DNA from: Methylobacterium sp. J-048
Lineage (GTDB): Bacteria; Pseudomonadota; Alphaproteobacteria; Rhizobiales; Beijerinckiaceae
Direction: 5' to 3'
DNA: 64,000 bases
NCBI RefSeq assembly: GCF_022829515.1
Contig: NZ_JAKSYL010000297.1
Location: 1-64,000, forward strand
Below, piece by piece: positions 28,268 through 37,031 of this stretch (positions are counted from its first letter, which is position 1; every line of letters starts with the position of its first letter). The translations under genes were made by a program, and so were the position numbers. The notes beneath the pieces are model-generated. The model worked only from the letters and a program-made list of their open reading frames with translations. It was not told where the DNA came from and ran no database searches.

Positions 28268-31200
28268 ATGGCCAAGCGCAGGACGAAGACGGTCGCCCAT
28301 CAGGAGACCGAGGACGCGCCGCTGATGCCCACGGGGGCGCTGGCGGTGGCTCTGCTGGATCTGGCCGAGAGCGCGGCCCCCCGGGTCACGGCACCTCTCG
28401 TCCACGTCGCCCGCGACGCAAGGCGGCTGGAGGAACTGGCCGCGACCCTGCGGGCGCTCGACCCCGAGGCCCGCGTCGCCGTCTACCCAGAATGGGACTG
28501 CCTGCCGCTCGACCATGCCTCGCCGTCGCGGGGCACCATGGGCGCCCGGGCCGCCACGATGCGCTGGCTGACCGACCGCGAGGCCCTGCCGGGCTTCGTG
28601 CTGACCACGGCCCCGGCGCTGATCCAGCGGGTGCCCCCGCCGGAGACCTGGGCCACGGCCCGGGTGACCCTGCGGGTCGGCGATCCGCTCGACGTCGCTG
28701 CCGTGACCGCCGACCTCCAGCGCCTGGGCTACATCCTCGACGAGCGGGTCGACGAGCCGGGCGAGATCGCCGTCCGGGGCCGCACCGTCGAGGTGTTTCC
28801 CGCCGCCGCGCCGCGCCCCTGCCGGGTCGAGCACGCCGAGGGCCGGGTCACCGCGATCCGCTCCTACGACCCGATCTCGCAGCGCTCCGTCGCCGAGGTC
28901 GCGGACCTCGTGATCGACCCGGCCACCGAGATCGTCCTGGCGCCGGAGTCCGGCCAGAGCTTCGAGCCGTTCACCGGCCAGGAGCACCGCCTGGAGCGCT
29001 ACTATCCGCGCCTCGTCACCCTGCTCGATTACGTGCCCGAGGCCCGGCTCGTGGTCGAGGATGGCACCCAGGCCCGGGTCGACGCCTTCTACGAGCAGAT
29101 GGACGAGGCCGGCGCCCGGCGGACGCCCCGCGGCGGTCGCGCCGAGGGTGGCGAGGGCCTCTATCTGACGCCGAAGGCGTGGCGCAGCCTCGTGGCCGAG
29201 CGCACCCGGGCCGTCGCCACCGACACGGCGGCCGAGCCGCTCGGGGTCCCGGTCTTCGCTCGGGGGCGCCGGCCGGAGACCGCCTTCGCCAAGGCGATGC
29301 GCGAGCGGCTGAAGGCCGGCGACATCGTCGTGCTGGCCGGCTCGCGCCAGCCGCTCCGGCGCCTCGTGCGCCAGGCCGGCAAGGTCGGCGAGCGCCCGGT
29401 CCGGTTGATCGACGCCTGGTCCGACCTCGCTGAGGCGGCGCCGGGTGACATCCTCGCCCTGGAGGCGCCGATCGGGGCCGGCTTCCGGGTCCCGGGCCGG
29501 GGCGCGACGGTGTTCGCCGCGGCCGACCTGTTCGGGCCGGACGCCGCCATGGCCGGCACCGCCCGGGCGATCCTGCCGATGGGCGAGGTCGATCTGCGCC
29601 CCGGCGACGTGGCGGTCGACCGCGATCACGGCCTGTGCGTGTTCGAGGGGCTGGAACCCGTCGCGAGCCCGCAGGGCGTCGGCGCGGACGACGAGCCCTC
29701 CGAGGCGTTGCGCCTGCGCTTTGCCGGCGACGCGATCCTGATGGTGCCGGTCACCCAGGCCGACCGGATCTGGCGCTACGGCCCGGAGCCCGACGCGGTC
29801 ACCCTTGACAAGCTCGACGGCGGCACCTGGGCCCGCCGCCGCCTCCAGGCCGAGGCCACCATGGCCCGGACCGCCCGGGTGATGCTGGACGCCGCCCGCG
29901 CCCGCCGGGACACCGAGGCCCCGGTCCTGGCGCCGCCATCCCGCGACATGGAACGGTTCGCCGCCGGCTTCGGCTTCGCCCCGACCCCGGACCAGGCCGC
30001 CGCGGTGGACGCGCTGATGGCCGACCTCGCCTCCGGGCGTCCGATGGACCGGCTGGTCTGCGGCGATGTCGGGTTCGGCAAGACCGAGGTCGCGCTGCGG
30101 GCACTTGCCGCAACAATTTTTGCCGGCAAACAGGCCGCGCTGATCGCCCCGACCACGGTCCTGGCCCGCCAGCACGTCGAGACCCTGCGCCGCCGGTTCG
30201 GCCGCTTCGGCATCGAGGTCGCGCAGCTCTCGCGCCTGGTCTCCCCGGCCGAGGCCAAGCGGGTGAAGGCCGGTCTGGCCGACGGCTCGATCCGGCTCGT
30301 GGTCGGCACCCAGGCGCTGGCCGCCCGCGGCGTGTGCTTTTCCGATCTCGGCCTGACCGTGATCGACGAGGAACAACGTTTCGGCGCCAAGATGAAGGCG
30401 GACCTGCGCCGCCTCGCCGAGGGCGGCCACGTGCTGACGCTCACCGCCACGCCGATCCCGCGCACGCTCCAGGCGGCTTTGGTCGGCCTCCAGAGCCTCA
30501 GCGTGATCGCCACGCCCCCGGCGATGCGCCAGCCGGTCCGGACCGTGGTGGCACCCTTCGAGGCCGACGCGGTGCGGGAGGCCCTGATCCGCGAGCATCG
30601 CCGCGGCGGCCAGAGCTTCGTCGTCTGCCCGCGCATCGAGGACATCGCCCCCATGGCCGGGCGCCTGCGCGGCCTCGTCCCGGGCCTCGACGTGCTGGTG
30701 GCGCATGGCGACCTGAAGCCGTCCGCCATGGACGAGGTCATGGTCCGCTTCGCCGACGGGGATGGCGACGTTCTGCTCGCCACCGCCATCGTGGAGAGCG
30801 GCCTCGACGTGCCCCGGGCCAACACCATGCTGGTCTGGGAGGCGGCCCGGTTCGGGCTGGCGCAGCTCCACCAGCTGCGCGGCCGGGTCGGCCGCGGGCA
30901 GCGGCGCGGGGTCGTGCACCTGCTCAGCGATCCGGCTGCGCCGCCCCCGCCGGCGGCCCTCCAGCGCCTGCGCGCCCTGGAAGCGCTGGACCGGCTCGGC
31001 GCCGGCTTCGCGGTCAGCGCCCGCGACCTCGACCTGCGCGGCGCCGGCGACCTCGTCGGCGAGGATCAGGCCGGCCACGCCAAGCTGGTCGGGCTCGGCC
31101 TCTACCAGCACCTGCTGCAGCTGGCGCTGACCGCCGCCAAGGGCGAGCCGGCCGAGGATTGGAGCCCGGAGATCGAGATCGGGCTGCCGAGCCGGATCCC

Positions 31201-31591
31201 GGCGGATTACGTGCCCGAGCCCGAGATCCGCCTGAGCCTCTACACGCGCCTGCTGCGGCTGCGCGACGGCGAGGCGATCGAAGCGCTCGCCGGGGAGGTC
31301 GAGGACCGCTTCGGCGCAGCCCCTGCGCCGGTCCTGGCCCTGTTCACCCTGGCGCGGCTGCGCGCCGCCTGCTGCGGGCTGGGCGTGGCCCGGCTCAGCG
31401 GCGGGCCGCAGGGTGTCGCGGCCGACATCCGGTCCGACCGGCCCCTGCCGCCGATGGCGGCCGAGGACGGGATCGTCCTGCGCCAGGGCCGCGTGGTCTG
31501 GCGCCGAGCCTGTGTCGACGCGGAAGCCCGCGCGGGCCTGGCGGCCGACCTCCTCGACCGCATCCGGTCCGCCCGGGAGCGCGCCGCGTGA
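28268..31591 (+). CDS. Mfd-like DEAD/DEAH translocase (transcription-repair coupling factor family)
   Basis: A 1107-residue protein with the Mfd layout: an N-terminal UvrB-like module, a CarD-type RNA polymerase interaction region near PGDVAVDRDHGLCVFEGLEP, and a RecG-like double helicase. Walker A GDVGFGKT is at 599-606, DEEQ at 700-703, then TATPIPRTL, QLRGRVGRG and the translocation motif RGAGDLVGEDQAGH. The C-terminal TRCF domain is present. Mfd removes stalled RNA polymerase and recruits UvrA. The sequence diverges from canonical Mfd at many normally strict positions (for example QRFG for QHFG after DEE), so it may be a paralogue of a true mfd elsewhere. No neighbour points to a special role. 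Confidence 0.82.
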   Translation: MAKRRTKTVAHQETEDAPLMPTGALAVALLDLAESAAPRVTAPLVHVARDARRLEELAATLRALDPEARVAVYPEWDCLPLDHASPSRGTMGARAATMRWLTDREALPGFVLTTAPALIQRVPPPETWATARVTLRVGDPLDVAAVTADLQRLGYILDERVDEPGEIAVRGRTVEVFPAAAPRPCRVEHAEGRVTAIRSYDPISQRSVAEVADLVIDPATEIVLAPESGQSFEPFTGQEHRLERYYPRLVTLLDYVPEARLVVEDGTQARVDAFYEQMDEAGARRTPRGGRAEGGEGLYLTPKAWRSLVAERTRAVATDTAAEPLGVPVFARGRRPETAFAKAMRERLKAGDIVVLAGSRQPLRRLVRQAGKVGERPVRLIDAWSDLAEAAPGDILALEAPIGAGFRVPGRGATVFAAADLFGPDAAMAGTARAILPMGEVDLRPGDVAVDRDHGLCVFEGLEPVASPQGVGADDEPSEALRLRFAGDAILMVPVTQADRIWRYGPEPDAVTLDKLDGGTWARRRLQAEATMARTARVMLDAARARRDTEAPVLAPPSRDMERFAAGFGFAPTPDQAAAVDALMADLASGRPMDRLVCGDVGFGKTEVALRALAATIFAGKQAALIAPTTVLARQHVETLRRRFGRFGIEVAQLSRLVSPAEAKRVKAGLADGSIRLVVGTQALAARGVCFSDLGLTVIDEEQRFGAKMKADLRRLAEGGHVLTLTATPIPRTLQAALVGLQSLSVIATPPAMRQPVRTVVAPFEADAVREALIREHRRGGQSFVVCPRIEDIAPMAGRLRGLVPGLDVLVAHGDLKPSAMDEVMVRFADGDGDVLLATAIVESGLDVPRANTMLVWEAARFGLAQLHQLRGRVGRGQRRGVVHLLSDPAAPPPPAALQRLRALEALDRLGAGFAVSARDLDLRGAGDLVGEDQAGHAKLVGLGLYQHLLQLALTAAKGEPAEDWSPEIEIGLPSRIPADYVPEPEIRLSLYTRLLRLRDGEAIEALAGEVEDRFGAAPAPVLALFTLARLRAACCGLGVARLSGGPQGVAADIRSDRPLPPMAAEDGIVLRQGRVVWRRACVDAEARAGLAADLLDRIRSARERAA

Positions 31592-31981
31592 GGCGGTTCT
31601 CGTCGGCAGTCCTCACAGTCACGCGCTTGTGAGGGTTGCCCGGGCCGGACCGGTACGAACGTATCAGTGACAGCGGCGCCGCCGCGGCCCATCTGCGGCG
31701 GGCCATACCCCGACCGCGAGCCGGATGCCCCATCGTGGCGTGCCGGACCGGTCGGATCCCGACGTTGTACCGGAGGCTCTTGCCCTTTCGTCTCCGGTAC
31801 GGCCGCATGGCCGGGTGCCCATGAACCCCGTGCAAGGCGGGCGCCCGGCCTGTCGTCCGTCCGATCCCGGAGTTGACCGGGGGCCTCCGCTCGGGCCTTC
31901 TCAACCGGAACGGGTGATGCCCGGCTCCGCTGGAACCGTCCCGCGAGCCTGTGCATTCCCGGGGCCAATCAGGGAGGCACC
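31592..31981. other. 390-bp intergenic region with a long-stem inverted repeat
   Basis: No gene is supported. The region holds a perfect nine-base inverted repeat, GTACCGGAG (31767-31775) and CTCCGGTAC (31792-31800), with a 16-base loop and no T-run. It could be a hairpin in the leader of the heme-binding-like gene or an independent element. The last 30 bases contain that gene's ribosome site. Confidence 0.45.
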
Positions 31982-32416
31982 ATGCACGTCACGATTGAGC
32001 AGGCCGAGCGGGCGATCGCCGCGGCACGGGCGAAGGCCGTGGAACTGGGCACCCAGATGTGCATCGCGGTGGTCGATTCCGGCGGCAACCTGAAGGCGTT
32101 CCACCGCATGGACGATGCCTGGGTCGGCTCGATCGACATCGCCCACAAGAAGGCCAAGACCTCGGTCTTCTTCGGCATGATGACCGGCCAGATCGGCCAG
32201 CTGTCCCAGCCGGGCGGCCCGCTCTACGGCATCGAGCATTCCAACGACGGCTTGATCACCTTCCCGGGCGGCATCCCGATCGTCGACGCGGACGGGGTCA
32301 TGTCGGGTGCGATCGGCGTCAGTGGCTCCACGGTCGAGAACGATCACGCCGTGGCCGAAGCCGGCGCCAAGGCCATCGGCCGGACCGAACTTCCGGCCCA
32401 TCCCTGGCGAACCTGA
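31982..32416 (+). CDS. GlcG/HbpS family protein (DUF336)
   Basis: A 144-residue single-domain protein. It starts [20 protein letters not shown], then has [18 protein letters not shown] and the late [20 protein letters not shown] motif typical of GlcG and HbpS. HbpS from Streptomyces binds heme and senses oxidative stress; GlcG sits in glycolate operons. No signal peptide is present, so a cytosolic role is likely. GGGAGG precedes the ATG. It is alone on its strand here. Confidence 0.83.
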   Translation: MHVTIEQAERAIAAARAKAVELGTQMCIAVVDSGGNLKAFHRMDDAWVGSIDIAHKKAKTSVFFGMMTGQIGQLSQPGGPLYGIEHSNDGLITFPGGIPIVDADGVMSGAIGVSGSTVENDHAVAEAGAKAIGRTELPAHPWRT

Positions 32417-32432
32417 GCCCGGGCTGGAGGCC

Positions 32433-32987
32433 CTACGAGTCCCGCCGCGCCAGCGCCCGGCCGATCCCGAGCAGCAGCGTGCTCGAGATCAGCCGGAGGT
32501 TCTCGTCGCCGTAGCGATCGAGCGCGGTCTGCAACCGGATGCAATGGTCGGCCGCGGCTTCCAGATGCTTGACCTGTCCGGGGCCGTCGTCGTGCGCGGG
32601 CGGCCGGGAGCCGTAATAGAGATCCGTGACGTCGATATAGGCGCCGCGCCCGCGTAGCGCCCCCCCGATGTCCGGAGTCAGGCGGCCGCGATTGAGGATC
32701 CAGCGAACCTCGCCGGTCTCGCTCAGGACGCGGAACTCCAGCGAGACCAGGCCGCCCGTCCGGCGCACCGTGCGGATCCGGTCGAACACCCAGCCGCGAT
32801 CCTCGGCATGGATGCGTCCCAGGGCGACGTCCAGCGGCAGGGGCTTGCCGGCAAACCCCGGGTCTCCGGACAGCAAGGCGGCCGCACCCGTGTCGAGCAC
32901 GGATCGGCCGGCCAGGACATCCGTGTCCCAGGTCCCGACAAATCCCGCATCCTGCAGGGCGGAGGTCGCCGTGGACGCCAAAGCCAT
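32433..32987 (-). CDS. PAS domain protein
   Basis: A 184-residue protein with one PAS/PAC domain at about residues 15-120, ending in RGRGAYIDVTDLYYG. The conserved RIHAEDRGWVFDRI and EFRVLSETGEVRWILNRGRL segments are typical. No kinase, cyclase or DNA-binding output domain follows, only a helical tail of about 60 residues. It may deliver a redox or ligand signal to a partner. It is convergent with the GlcG-like gene. Confidence 0.75.
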   Translation of the reverse strand: MALASTATSALQDAGFVGTWDTDVLAGRSVLDTGAAALLSGDPGFAGKPLPLDVALGRIHAEDRGWVFDRIRTVRRTGGLVSLEFRVLSETGEVRWILNRGRLTPDIGGALRGRGAYIDVTDLYYGSRPPAHDDGPGQVKHLEAAADHCIRLQTALDRYGDENLRLISSTLLLGIGRALARRDS

Positions 32988-33299
32988 TCAACCCCCCGAA
33001 CCGGCTGCAGCGTCTCTCGTGTCCGGCACTGACAACCCGCTGTGACACATGCAGCCGACAGTCTCCATGTCCAGGGATTGATCCAGATCAATGGCCGCCC
33101 CGCACCCGGACATGTCGTCACGGGTCTCCGGCCTCCGGGCGATGACGGGGCCGGCTTTTCGACAGCGTGGCGGCGCATTCGCGCCGGGCAAACGCGACGT
33201 AAAGCTTTTCGTGGTGCGTTCTTCGCGCCGCTGAACCCATGTCCACTTCGGCGGTACGTGCTCTACATGTTCGGATACGGTATTCTTTCAGGTCTCTTG
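32988..33299. other. Divergent intergenic region, nothing specific seen
   Basis: The 312-bp gap lies between the PAS gene and a short hypothetical gene. It is slightly AT-richer near 33260-33295 (TTCGGATACGGTATTCTTTC), which may hold a promoter. The open frame covering it has no ribosome site or protein-like character before 33267. Confidence 0.35.
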
Positions 33300-33530
33300 A
33301 TGCGCACCTACATCTTCCGGGCGATCCGCCGCGGGCCGGACGGGATGCTCGGCCCGGACCTGTACCGGCGCGCTTTCGCGGCTGCGGATGACGCGGGCGC
33401 GGTGGCGGCGGCCAAGCGGATCGACCTCGACCTGGCCGAACTCGGCGCCAATGCGGTCTACGTCTCGGCCGAGGATGGGCGGGCGATCTGGAGCCTGCAC
33501 GCACAGGATTTCCCCGATCCGACCCTCTGA
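33300..33530 (+). CDS. Small hypothetical protein
   Basis: A 76-residue protein starting MRTYIFRAIRRGPDG and ending LHAQDFPDPTL. It is charged and soluble, with an alternating D/A-rich helix in the middle. No family is recognised. ATG 33300 was preferred because AGG lies eight bases upstream and the sequence before it looks non-coding. An ATG at 33267 in the same frame is possible. Confidence 0.55.
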   Translation: MRTYIFRAIRRGPDGMLGPDLYRRAFAAADDAGAVAAAKRIDLDLAELGANAVYVSAEDGRAIWSLHAQDFPDPTL

Positions 33531-33621
33531 GGCCGGCTCCTCCCTGGTGCCGGGCGGGGTCACGGCCTAACGTCGTCGCCTTCGGTATTTGGTCGGCCGA
33601 GGCGCGCGGGATCACACGGGC

Positions 33622-34881
33622 ATGGATCGCACCAACCTCCCGCTCTCGCAGGACCGCCTCTGGGACAGCCTGATGGCGCTCGCCCGGATCGGCGCGCTCC
33701 CCCACGGCGGCAACGACCGGCAGACCCTGACCGACCGGGATGCCGAGGCGCGCGCCCTGTTCCAGCGCTGGGGCGAGGCGATCGGGCTCACCCTCACGGT
33801 GGACCGGATCGGCACCATGGTGTTCCACCGGCCGGGGCGGGACCCGGGCCGGAAGCCTGTCGCCATCGGCAGCCATCTCGACACCCAGCCCACCGGCGGC
33901 AAGTTCGACGGGCCGCTCGGCGTGCTCGCCGGCCTGGAGATCCTGCGCGCCCTGCACGAGGCCGGGATCGAGACCGAGGCGCCGCTCCTGCTGATCAACT
34001 GGTGCAACGAGGAGGGCTCGCGCTTCGCCCCGCCGATGAGCGGCAGCGGCGTCGCCATGGGGATTGTCCCGGAGGCCGACGTGATGGAAACCCGCGACCT
34101 CGCCGGCCACGTCTTCGGCGACGAACTGCGCCGGATCGGCTGGCAGGGGGAGGCGGATCCGGCGGCCCTTCGCGGGATCGGCGCGTATTTCGAATTGCAT
34201 ATCGAGCAGGGCAAGCGCCTGGAGGAGGCCGGCCTGACCATCGGGGTGGTCGACCGGGCGCTCGCCCAGATCTGGTACGAGATCACCGTGCAGGGCGAGG
34301 AGGCCCATGCCGGCAGCCCCATGGTCGGCCGGCGCGACGCCATGATGGCCGCCGCGGCGCTGATCGGATCGCTCGAAGACATCGCCCGGGAGGCGGTCGG
34401 CCCCGAGGGCGAGCGCGGCCGCGCCACCGTCGGCGTGCTGAAAGCCGAGCCCGCGAGCCGCAACATCACCCCGGGCCGGGTCTGGTTCAGCCTCGACACC
34501 CGCCACGGCGATCCCGGGCAGCTGGAGGCGATGCGCGGGCGGATCCTGGCCCGGGCCGATGCGCTCTCCGCCGAGCGCGGCGTCACGATCCGGGTGGAGG
34601 AGTTCTGGCGCGCGCCGCTCACCCCGTTCGACCCGGTGCTGGTCGATCGCGTCCAGGCGGCGGCCGAGGCGCGGGGCCATGCCTGGACCCGGATGCCGAC
34701 CGCGATCTATCACGACGCCGTCTATTGCGCCCGGAGGGTGCCGGCGGCCCTGGTGTTCTGCCCCTGCCACGGCGGCATCAGCCACAACGAGGCCGAGAGC
34801 ATCACGCCGGACTGGGCCCGGGCCGGCATGGAGGTGCTGGCCGACGCGGTGCTGGCCACCGCCGGCCTCGCGCGGTCCTGA
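33622..34881 (+). CDS. M20 family Zn-dependent amidohydrolase (N-carbamoyl-L-amino acid hydrolase/allantoate amidohydrolase type)
   Basis: A 419-residue dinuclear metallohydrolase. Metal-binding motifs are SHLDTQPTGGKFDGPLGVLA, then NWCNEEGSRF and FELHIEQGK, all diagnostic of the HyuC/AllC/beta-ureidopropionase branch, with a late CHGGISHNEAE. It would release carbamoyl or ureido groups in hydantoin, purine or pyrimidine breakdown. ATG 33622 was chosen over the longer 33589 frame because the conserved sequence begins there. No other ureide genes are adjacent, so the substrate is unassigned. Confidence 0.87.
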   Translation: MDRTNLPLSQDRLWDSLMALARIGALPHGGNDRQTLTDRDAEARALFQRWGEAIGLTLTVDRIGTMVFHRPGRDPGRKPVAIGSHLDTQPTGGKFDGPLGVLAGLEILRALHEAGIETEAPLLLINWCNEEGSRFAPPMSGSGVAMGIVPEADVMETRDLAGHVFGDELRRIGWQGEADPAALRGIGAYFELHIEQGKRLEEAGLTIGVVDRALAQIWYEITVQGEEAHAGSPMVGRRDAMMAAAALIGSLEDIAREAVGPEGERGRATVGVLKAEPASRNITPGRVWFSLDTRHGDPGQLEAMRGRILARADALSAERGVTIRVEEFWRAPLTPFDPVLVDRVQAAAEARGHAWTRMPTAIYHDAVYCARRVPAALVFCPCHGGISHNEAESITPDWARAGMEVLADAVLATAGLARS

Positions 34882-34896
34882 GGAGGCTGGTTCGGC

Positions 34897-35229
34897 ATGT
34901 CCGACGATAACGTCATCCGCCCGACCTTTGGCGCGCCCCGCAACACCGCTCCGCTCACGCGAACGGAGGCCGAGCGGACCGGGCCCGATCCGGATCCCAA
35001 TCAGCCGCCGCTGCGCCTGTTCGGCGCGGCCGCGGGCCACCGGGTCGGCCTGATCCGCGACCCGGCCGCCCAAGAGGGGGACGTGTTCCGGATCGTGATC
35101 GGCCCGGAGAACGAGCAGGCGGTCGAGACCGTGGCGCTGCTGCCGGCCGGTGCCGACGCGGAGGGCGAGGCGGAGCGGATCGGCTTCGCGATCCTGCGGG
35201 CGCTGGAGGTGGTCGAAGGGGCGGTCTGA
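34897..35229 (+). CDS. Hypothetical protein
   Basis: A 110-residue acidic, Ala/Pro-rich protein starting MSDDNVIRPTFGAPRN. The C-terminal half (VFRIVIGPENEQAVETVALL onward) looks folded, while the first 45 residues are probably disordered. AGGAGG precedes the ATG, 15 bases after the hydrolase stop, so it is probably co-transcribed. No family is recognised. Confidence 0.65.
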   Translation: MSDDNVIRPTFGAPRNTAPLTRTEAERTGPDPDPNQPPLRLFGAAAGHRVGLIRDPAAQEGDVFRIVIGPENEQAVETVALLPAGADAEGEAERIGFAILRALEVVEGAV

Positions 35230-35266
35230 GGCGCGGTCTGGCCCGGATGCCTGCGCGACCGGCCGG

Positions 35267-35518
35267 TCAGGCGATCGGCTTCGGCTTGATGATCGGCGAG
35301 CGGGTCAGGCTCTGGATCTCGCGGCCGGGCCGCCCGGCCTTGAGGGCGATCTCCTCCTCCTGCTCGGCGATGACCTGCCGGGCCGGCTCGTCGCCGTCCA
35401 GCCCGCCGAGGATCTCGGCCGGGACACGGCGGTTCGAGGCCCGGGAGCCGTCCTCGAAGACGACGTCGAACAGAATGAAGCCCCGTTCCTGGGGTCTCGA
35501 CTTGATGCGCTTAGCCAT
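35267..35518 (-). CDS. Small hypothetical protein
   Basis: An 83-residue, mostly charged protein starting MAKRIKSRPQERGFILFDVV and ending SPIIKPKPIA. It contains an EEEIALKAGRPGREIQ helix. It is convergent with the hypothetical protein gene to its left. No family is recognised, but composition and start are gene-like. Confidence 0.6.
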   Translation of the reverse strand: MAKRIKSRPQERGFILFDVVFEDGSRASNRRVPAEILGGLDGDEPARQVIAEQEEEIALKAGRPGREIQSLTRSPIIKPKPIA

Positions 35519-35677
35519 AGGTGCTGATACGCCAGCGCGATCCCGCGCGGCAGGGGGCACCGCCGCGCAGGGGGTTGCACCGCGCGCAGCGCCGAACCCG
35601 TCTGCGGCCCCTATCTCGCCGTGATCTTTCGTGCGGCCGGTCCCCGACCGGCCGCACCGCCAATCGAGGAAACGTCC

Positions 35678-36406
35678 GTGATACCCTGGGTTCATCTCGA
35701 CACCGGATCCGTCCCGGGGGGCGGCACCGACCTGCGCCTGATGCAACGCGGCGACGAATTCTCGATCCTGGCCGACACGATCGAGCTGATGAACAACCGC
35801 CGCAGCGGCTCCGAGGCGGCGCTCGCCGCCATGACATGCGAGCGGCTGAAGGACCGGCCCCGGGCCCGGATGCTGATCGGCGGGCTCGGCATGGGCTTCA
35901 CCCTGCGGGCGGCGCTCGAAGGCCTCGGCCCGGAGGCTCGGGTCGTCGTGGCCGAGCTGGTCCCGGCCGTGATCGCCTGGGCCCGCGGCCCGCTCGCCCA
36001 TGTCTTCGGCGATTGCCTGGACGACCCCCGGGTCGAGGTGCGGGAATCCGACGTGAACCGCCTGATCCAGGCGGCGCCGGGCCAGTACGACGCCATCCTG
36101 CTCGATGTCGACAATGGCCCGGAGGGCTTGATGCGCCGCTCCAACGACCGGCTCTACGACAATTGGGGCCTCAAGCGCGCCCGCTGGGCCCTGCGGCCGG
36201 GGGGGATCCTGGCGGTCTGGTCGGGTGCCCCCGACCGGAAGTTCAAGGCGCGGCTACAGCGCTCCGGCTTCGCGGTCGAGGAGGCCCGGGTCCACGCGAG
36301 CGGCCGCGGCAGCGGCCCCAAGCACGTGGTCTGGCTCGGCACTCGCATCAAGGGGCCGGCGGCGCCGGACCGGCCCGAGACCGGCCGCCCCAAAGCAACC
36401 CGATAG
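35678..36406 (+). CDS. Spermidine synthase-like methyltransferase-fold protein
   Basis: A 242-residue protein with a Rossmann-like core. MLIGGLGMGFTLRAALEG is the nucleotide-binding glycine loop, VVVAELVPAVIAWARG supplies the acidic strand end, and YDAILLDVDNGPEGL is the aspartate motif of spermidine synthases. The canonical N-terminal beta sheet is short and the substrate gatekeeper differs, so activity as a polyamine synthase is uncertain. GTG 35678 has GAGGAAA upstream and begins the conserved sequence. Confidence 0.72.
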   Translation: MIPWVHLDTGSVPGGGTDLRLMQRGDEFSILADTIELMNNRRSGSEAALAAMTCERLKDRPRARMLIGGLGMGFTLRAALEGLGPEARVVVAELVPAVIAWARGPLAHVFGDCLDDPRVEVRESDVNRLIQAAPGQYDAILLDVDNGPEGLMRRSNDRLYDNWGLKRARWALRPGGILAVWSGAPDRKFKARLQRSGFAVEEARVHASGRGSGPKHVVWLGTRIKGPAAPDRPETGRPKATR

Positions 36407-36462
36407 GCGCCGGCCTGCCGCCCACGGTCGCACCCCCTGGGCCGACGCCCGGGACTCCGCAC

Positions 36463-36678
36463 ATGCGGGGCATGGGTGCGAATGGCGGGCATCTCTACAC
36501 GGTTGAGGTCAGGCCGAGCCGGCACGACCCGGGCCGCTTCACGTGGGCGATCCGCGACCGCGGCAAGCTGGTCCGGGGATCGTACCGGCCGCACGCTTCC
36601 GAGGGGGCCGCTCGTGCCGTCGCCCTGGCCGAGGTCGAGCGGCTGATCGGGCATGACGAGCCGCAGAACGTCGGCTGA
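36463..36678 (+). CDS. Small hypothetical protein
   Basis: A 71-residue protein with a clear beta-strand pattern (HLYTVEVRPSRHDPGRFTWA) followed by a helix rich in Ala/Glu. Start ATG 36463 or 36472 cannot be decided. It is 56 bases after the spermidine-synthase-like gene. No family is recognised. Confidence 0.5.
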   Translation: MRGMGANGGHLYTVEVRPSRHDPGRFTWAIRDRGKLVRGSYRPHASEGAARAVALAEVERLIGHDEPQNVG

Positions 36679-36768
36679 CCGACCGTACGGGACCTGAGCC
36701 ATGGCCTAGGCGCGTATCTCGACGACCAGGACGTGTCACCCATGCATGCAGAAACAACCACCGATCTG

Positions 36769-36797
36769 TTGCATACCGCAATGCGGTAGCCTATCTC
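36769..36797 (+). promoter_or_regulatory. Promoter of small RNA copy B
   Basis: TTGCAT (36769-36774) and TATCTC (36792-36797) are 17 bases apart and end six bases before the predicted RNA start. The spacing is ideal, while the -10 is moderate. Confidence 0.5.
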
Positions 36798-36802
36798 TGC
36801 AC

Positions 36803-36893
36803 TGCGGGATGGCGATGGCGTCGCGATCCCGCTGCCCTTCTTGGGCGTTTCCTCCCTAGACTTCGGGCCGCTCCTTCGGGAGTGGCCTTTTTT
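36803..36893 (+). ncRNA. suhB/MmgR-like small RNA, copy B
   Basis: The first stem is GCGGGAT (36804-36810) with ATCCCGC (36826-36832), closing the same loop core GGCGATGGCG as copy A. A GCCC/GGGC hairpin, the anti-Shine-Dalgarno TTTCCTCCC (36848-36856) and a terminator with six T follow. The stem bases differ from copy A while pairing is kept. In Sinorhizobium the related MmgR RNA controls carbon storage granules; CCUCC could pair with ribosome sites of target mRNAs. The length is about 90 bases. Confidence 0.78.
36866..36893 (+). terminator. Intrinsic terminator of small RNA copy B
   Basis: GGCCGCTC (36866-36873) pairs with GAGTGGCC (36880-36887), allowing one G-U, and is followed by TTTTTT. 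The strong stem and T-run make this a confident rho-independent terminator. Confidence 0.85.
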
Positions 36894-37031
36894 CTTGCCG
36901 GCATCCGCTGCCGGGCATCGGGACCGAAATTGGCGCGCGTGATGCCTGTGATCTGACGCGCTCGCTTGCGCCGCACCGGTATCCCCTCTGGCGCCGACCG
37001 TTCGAGCCCGGACCAACGGTCAAGCGGAACC

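Larger units (their letters stand above)
36679..37031 (+). other. Intergenic region housing the small RNA copy B
   Basis: The 353-bp gap carries the promoter at 36769, the RNA at 36803-36893 and about 140 bases of featureless sequence before the next gene. Confidence 0.6.

Noticed and set aside
28262-31111. 949-codon minus-strand frame
   Set aside because: It mirrors the Mfd-like gene and has Gly/Arg/His-rich shadow composition.
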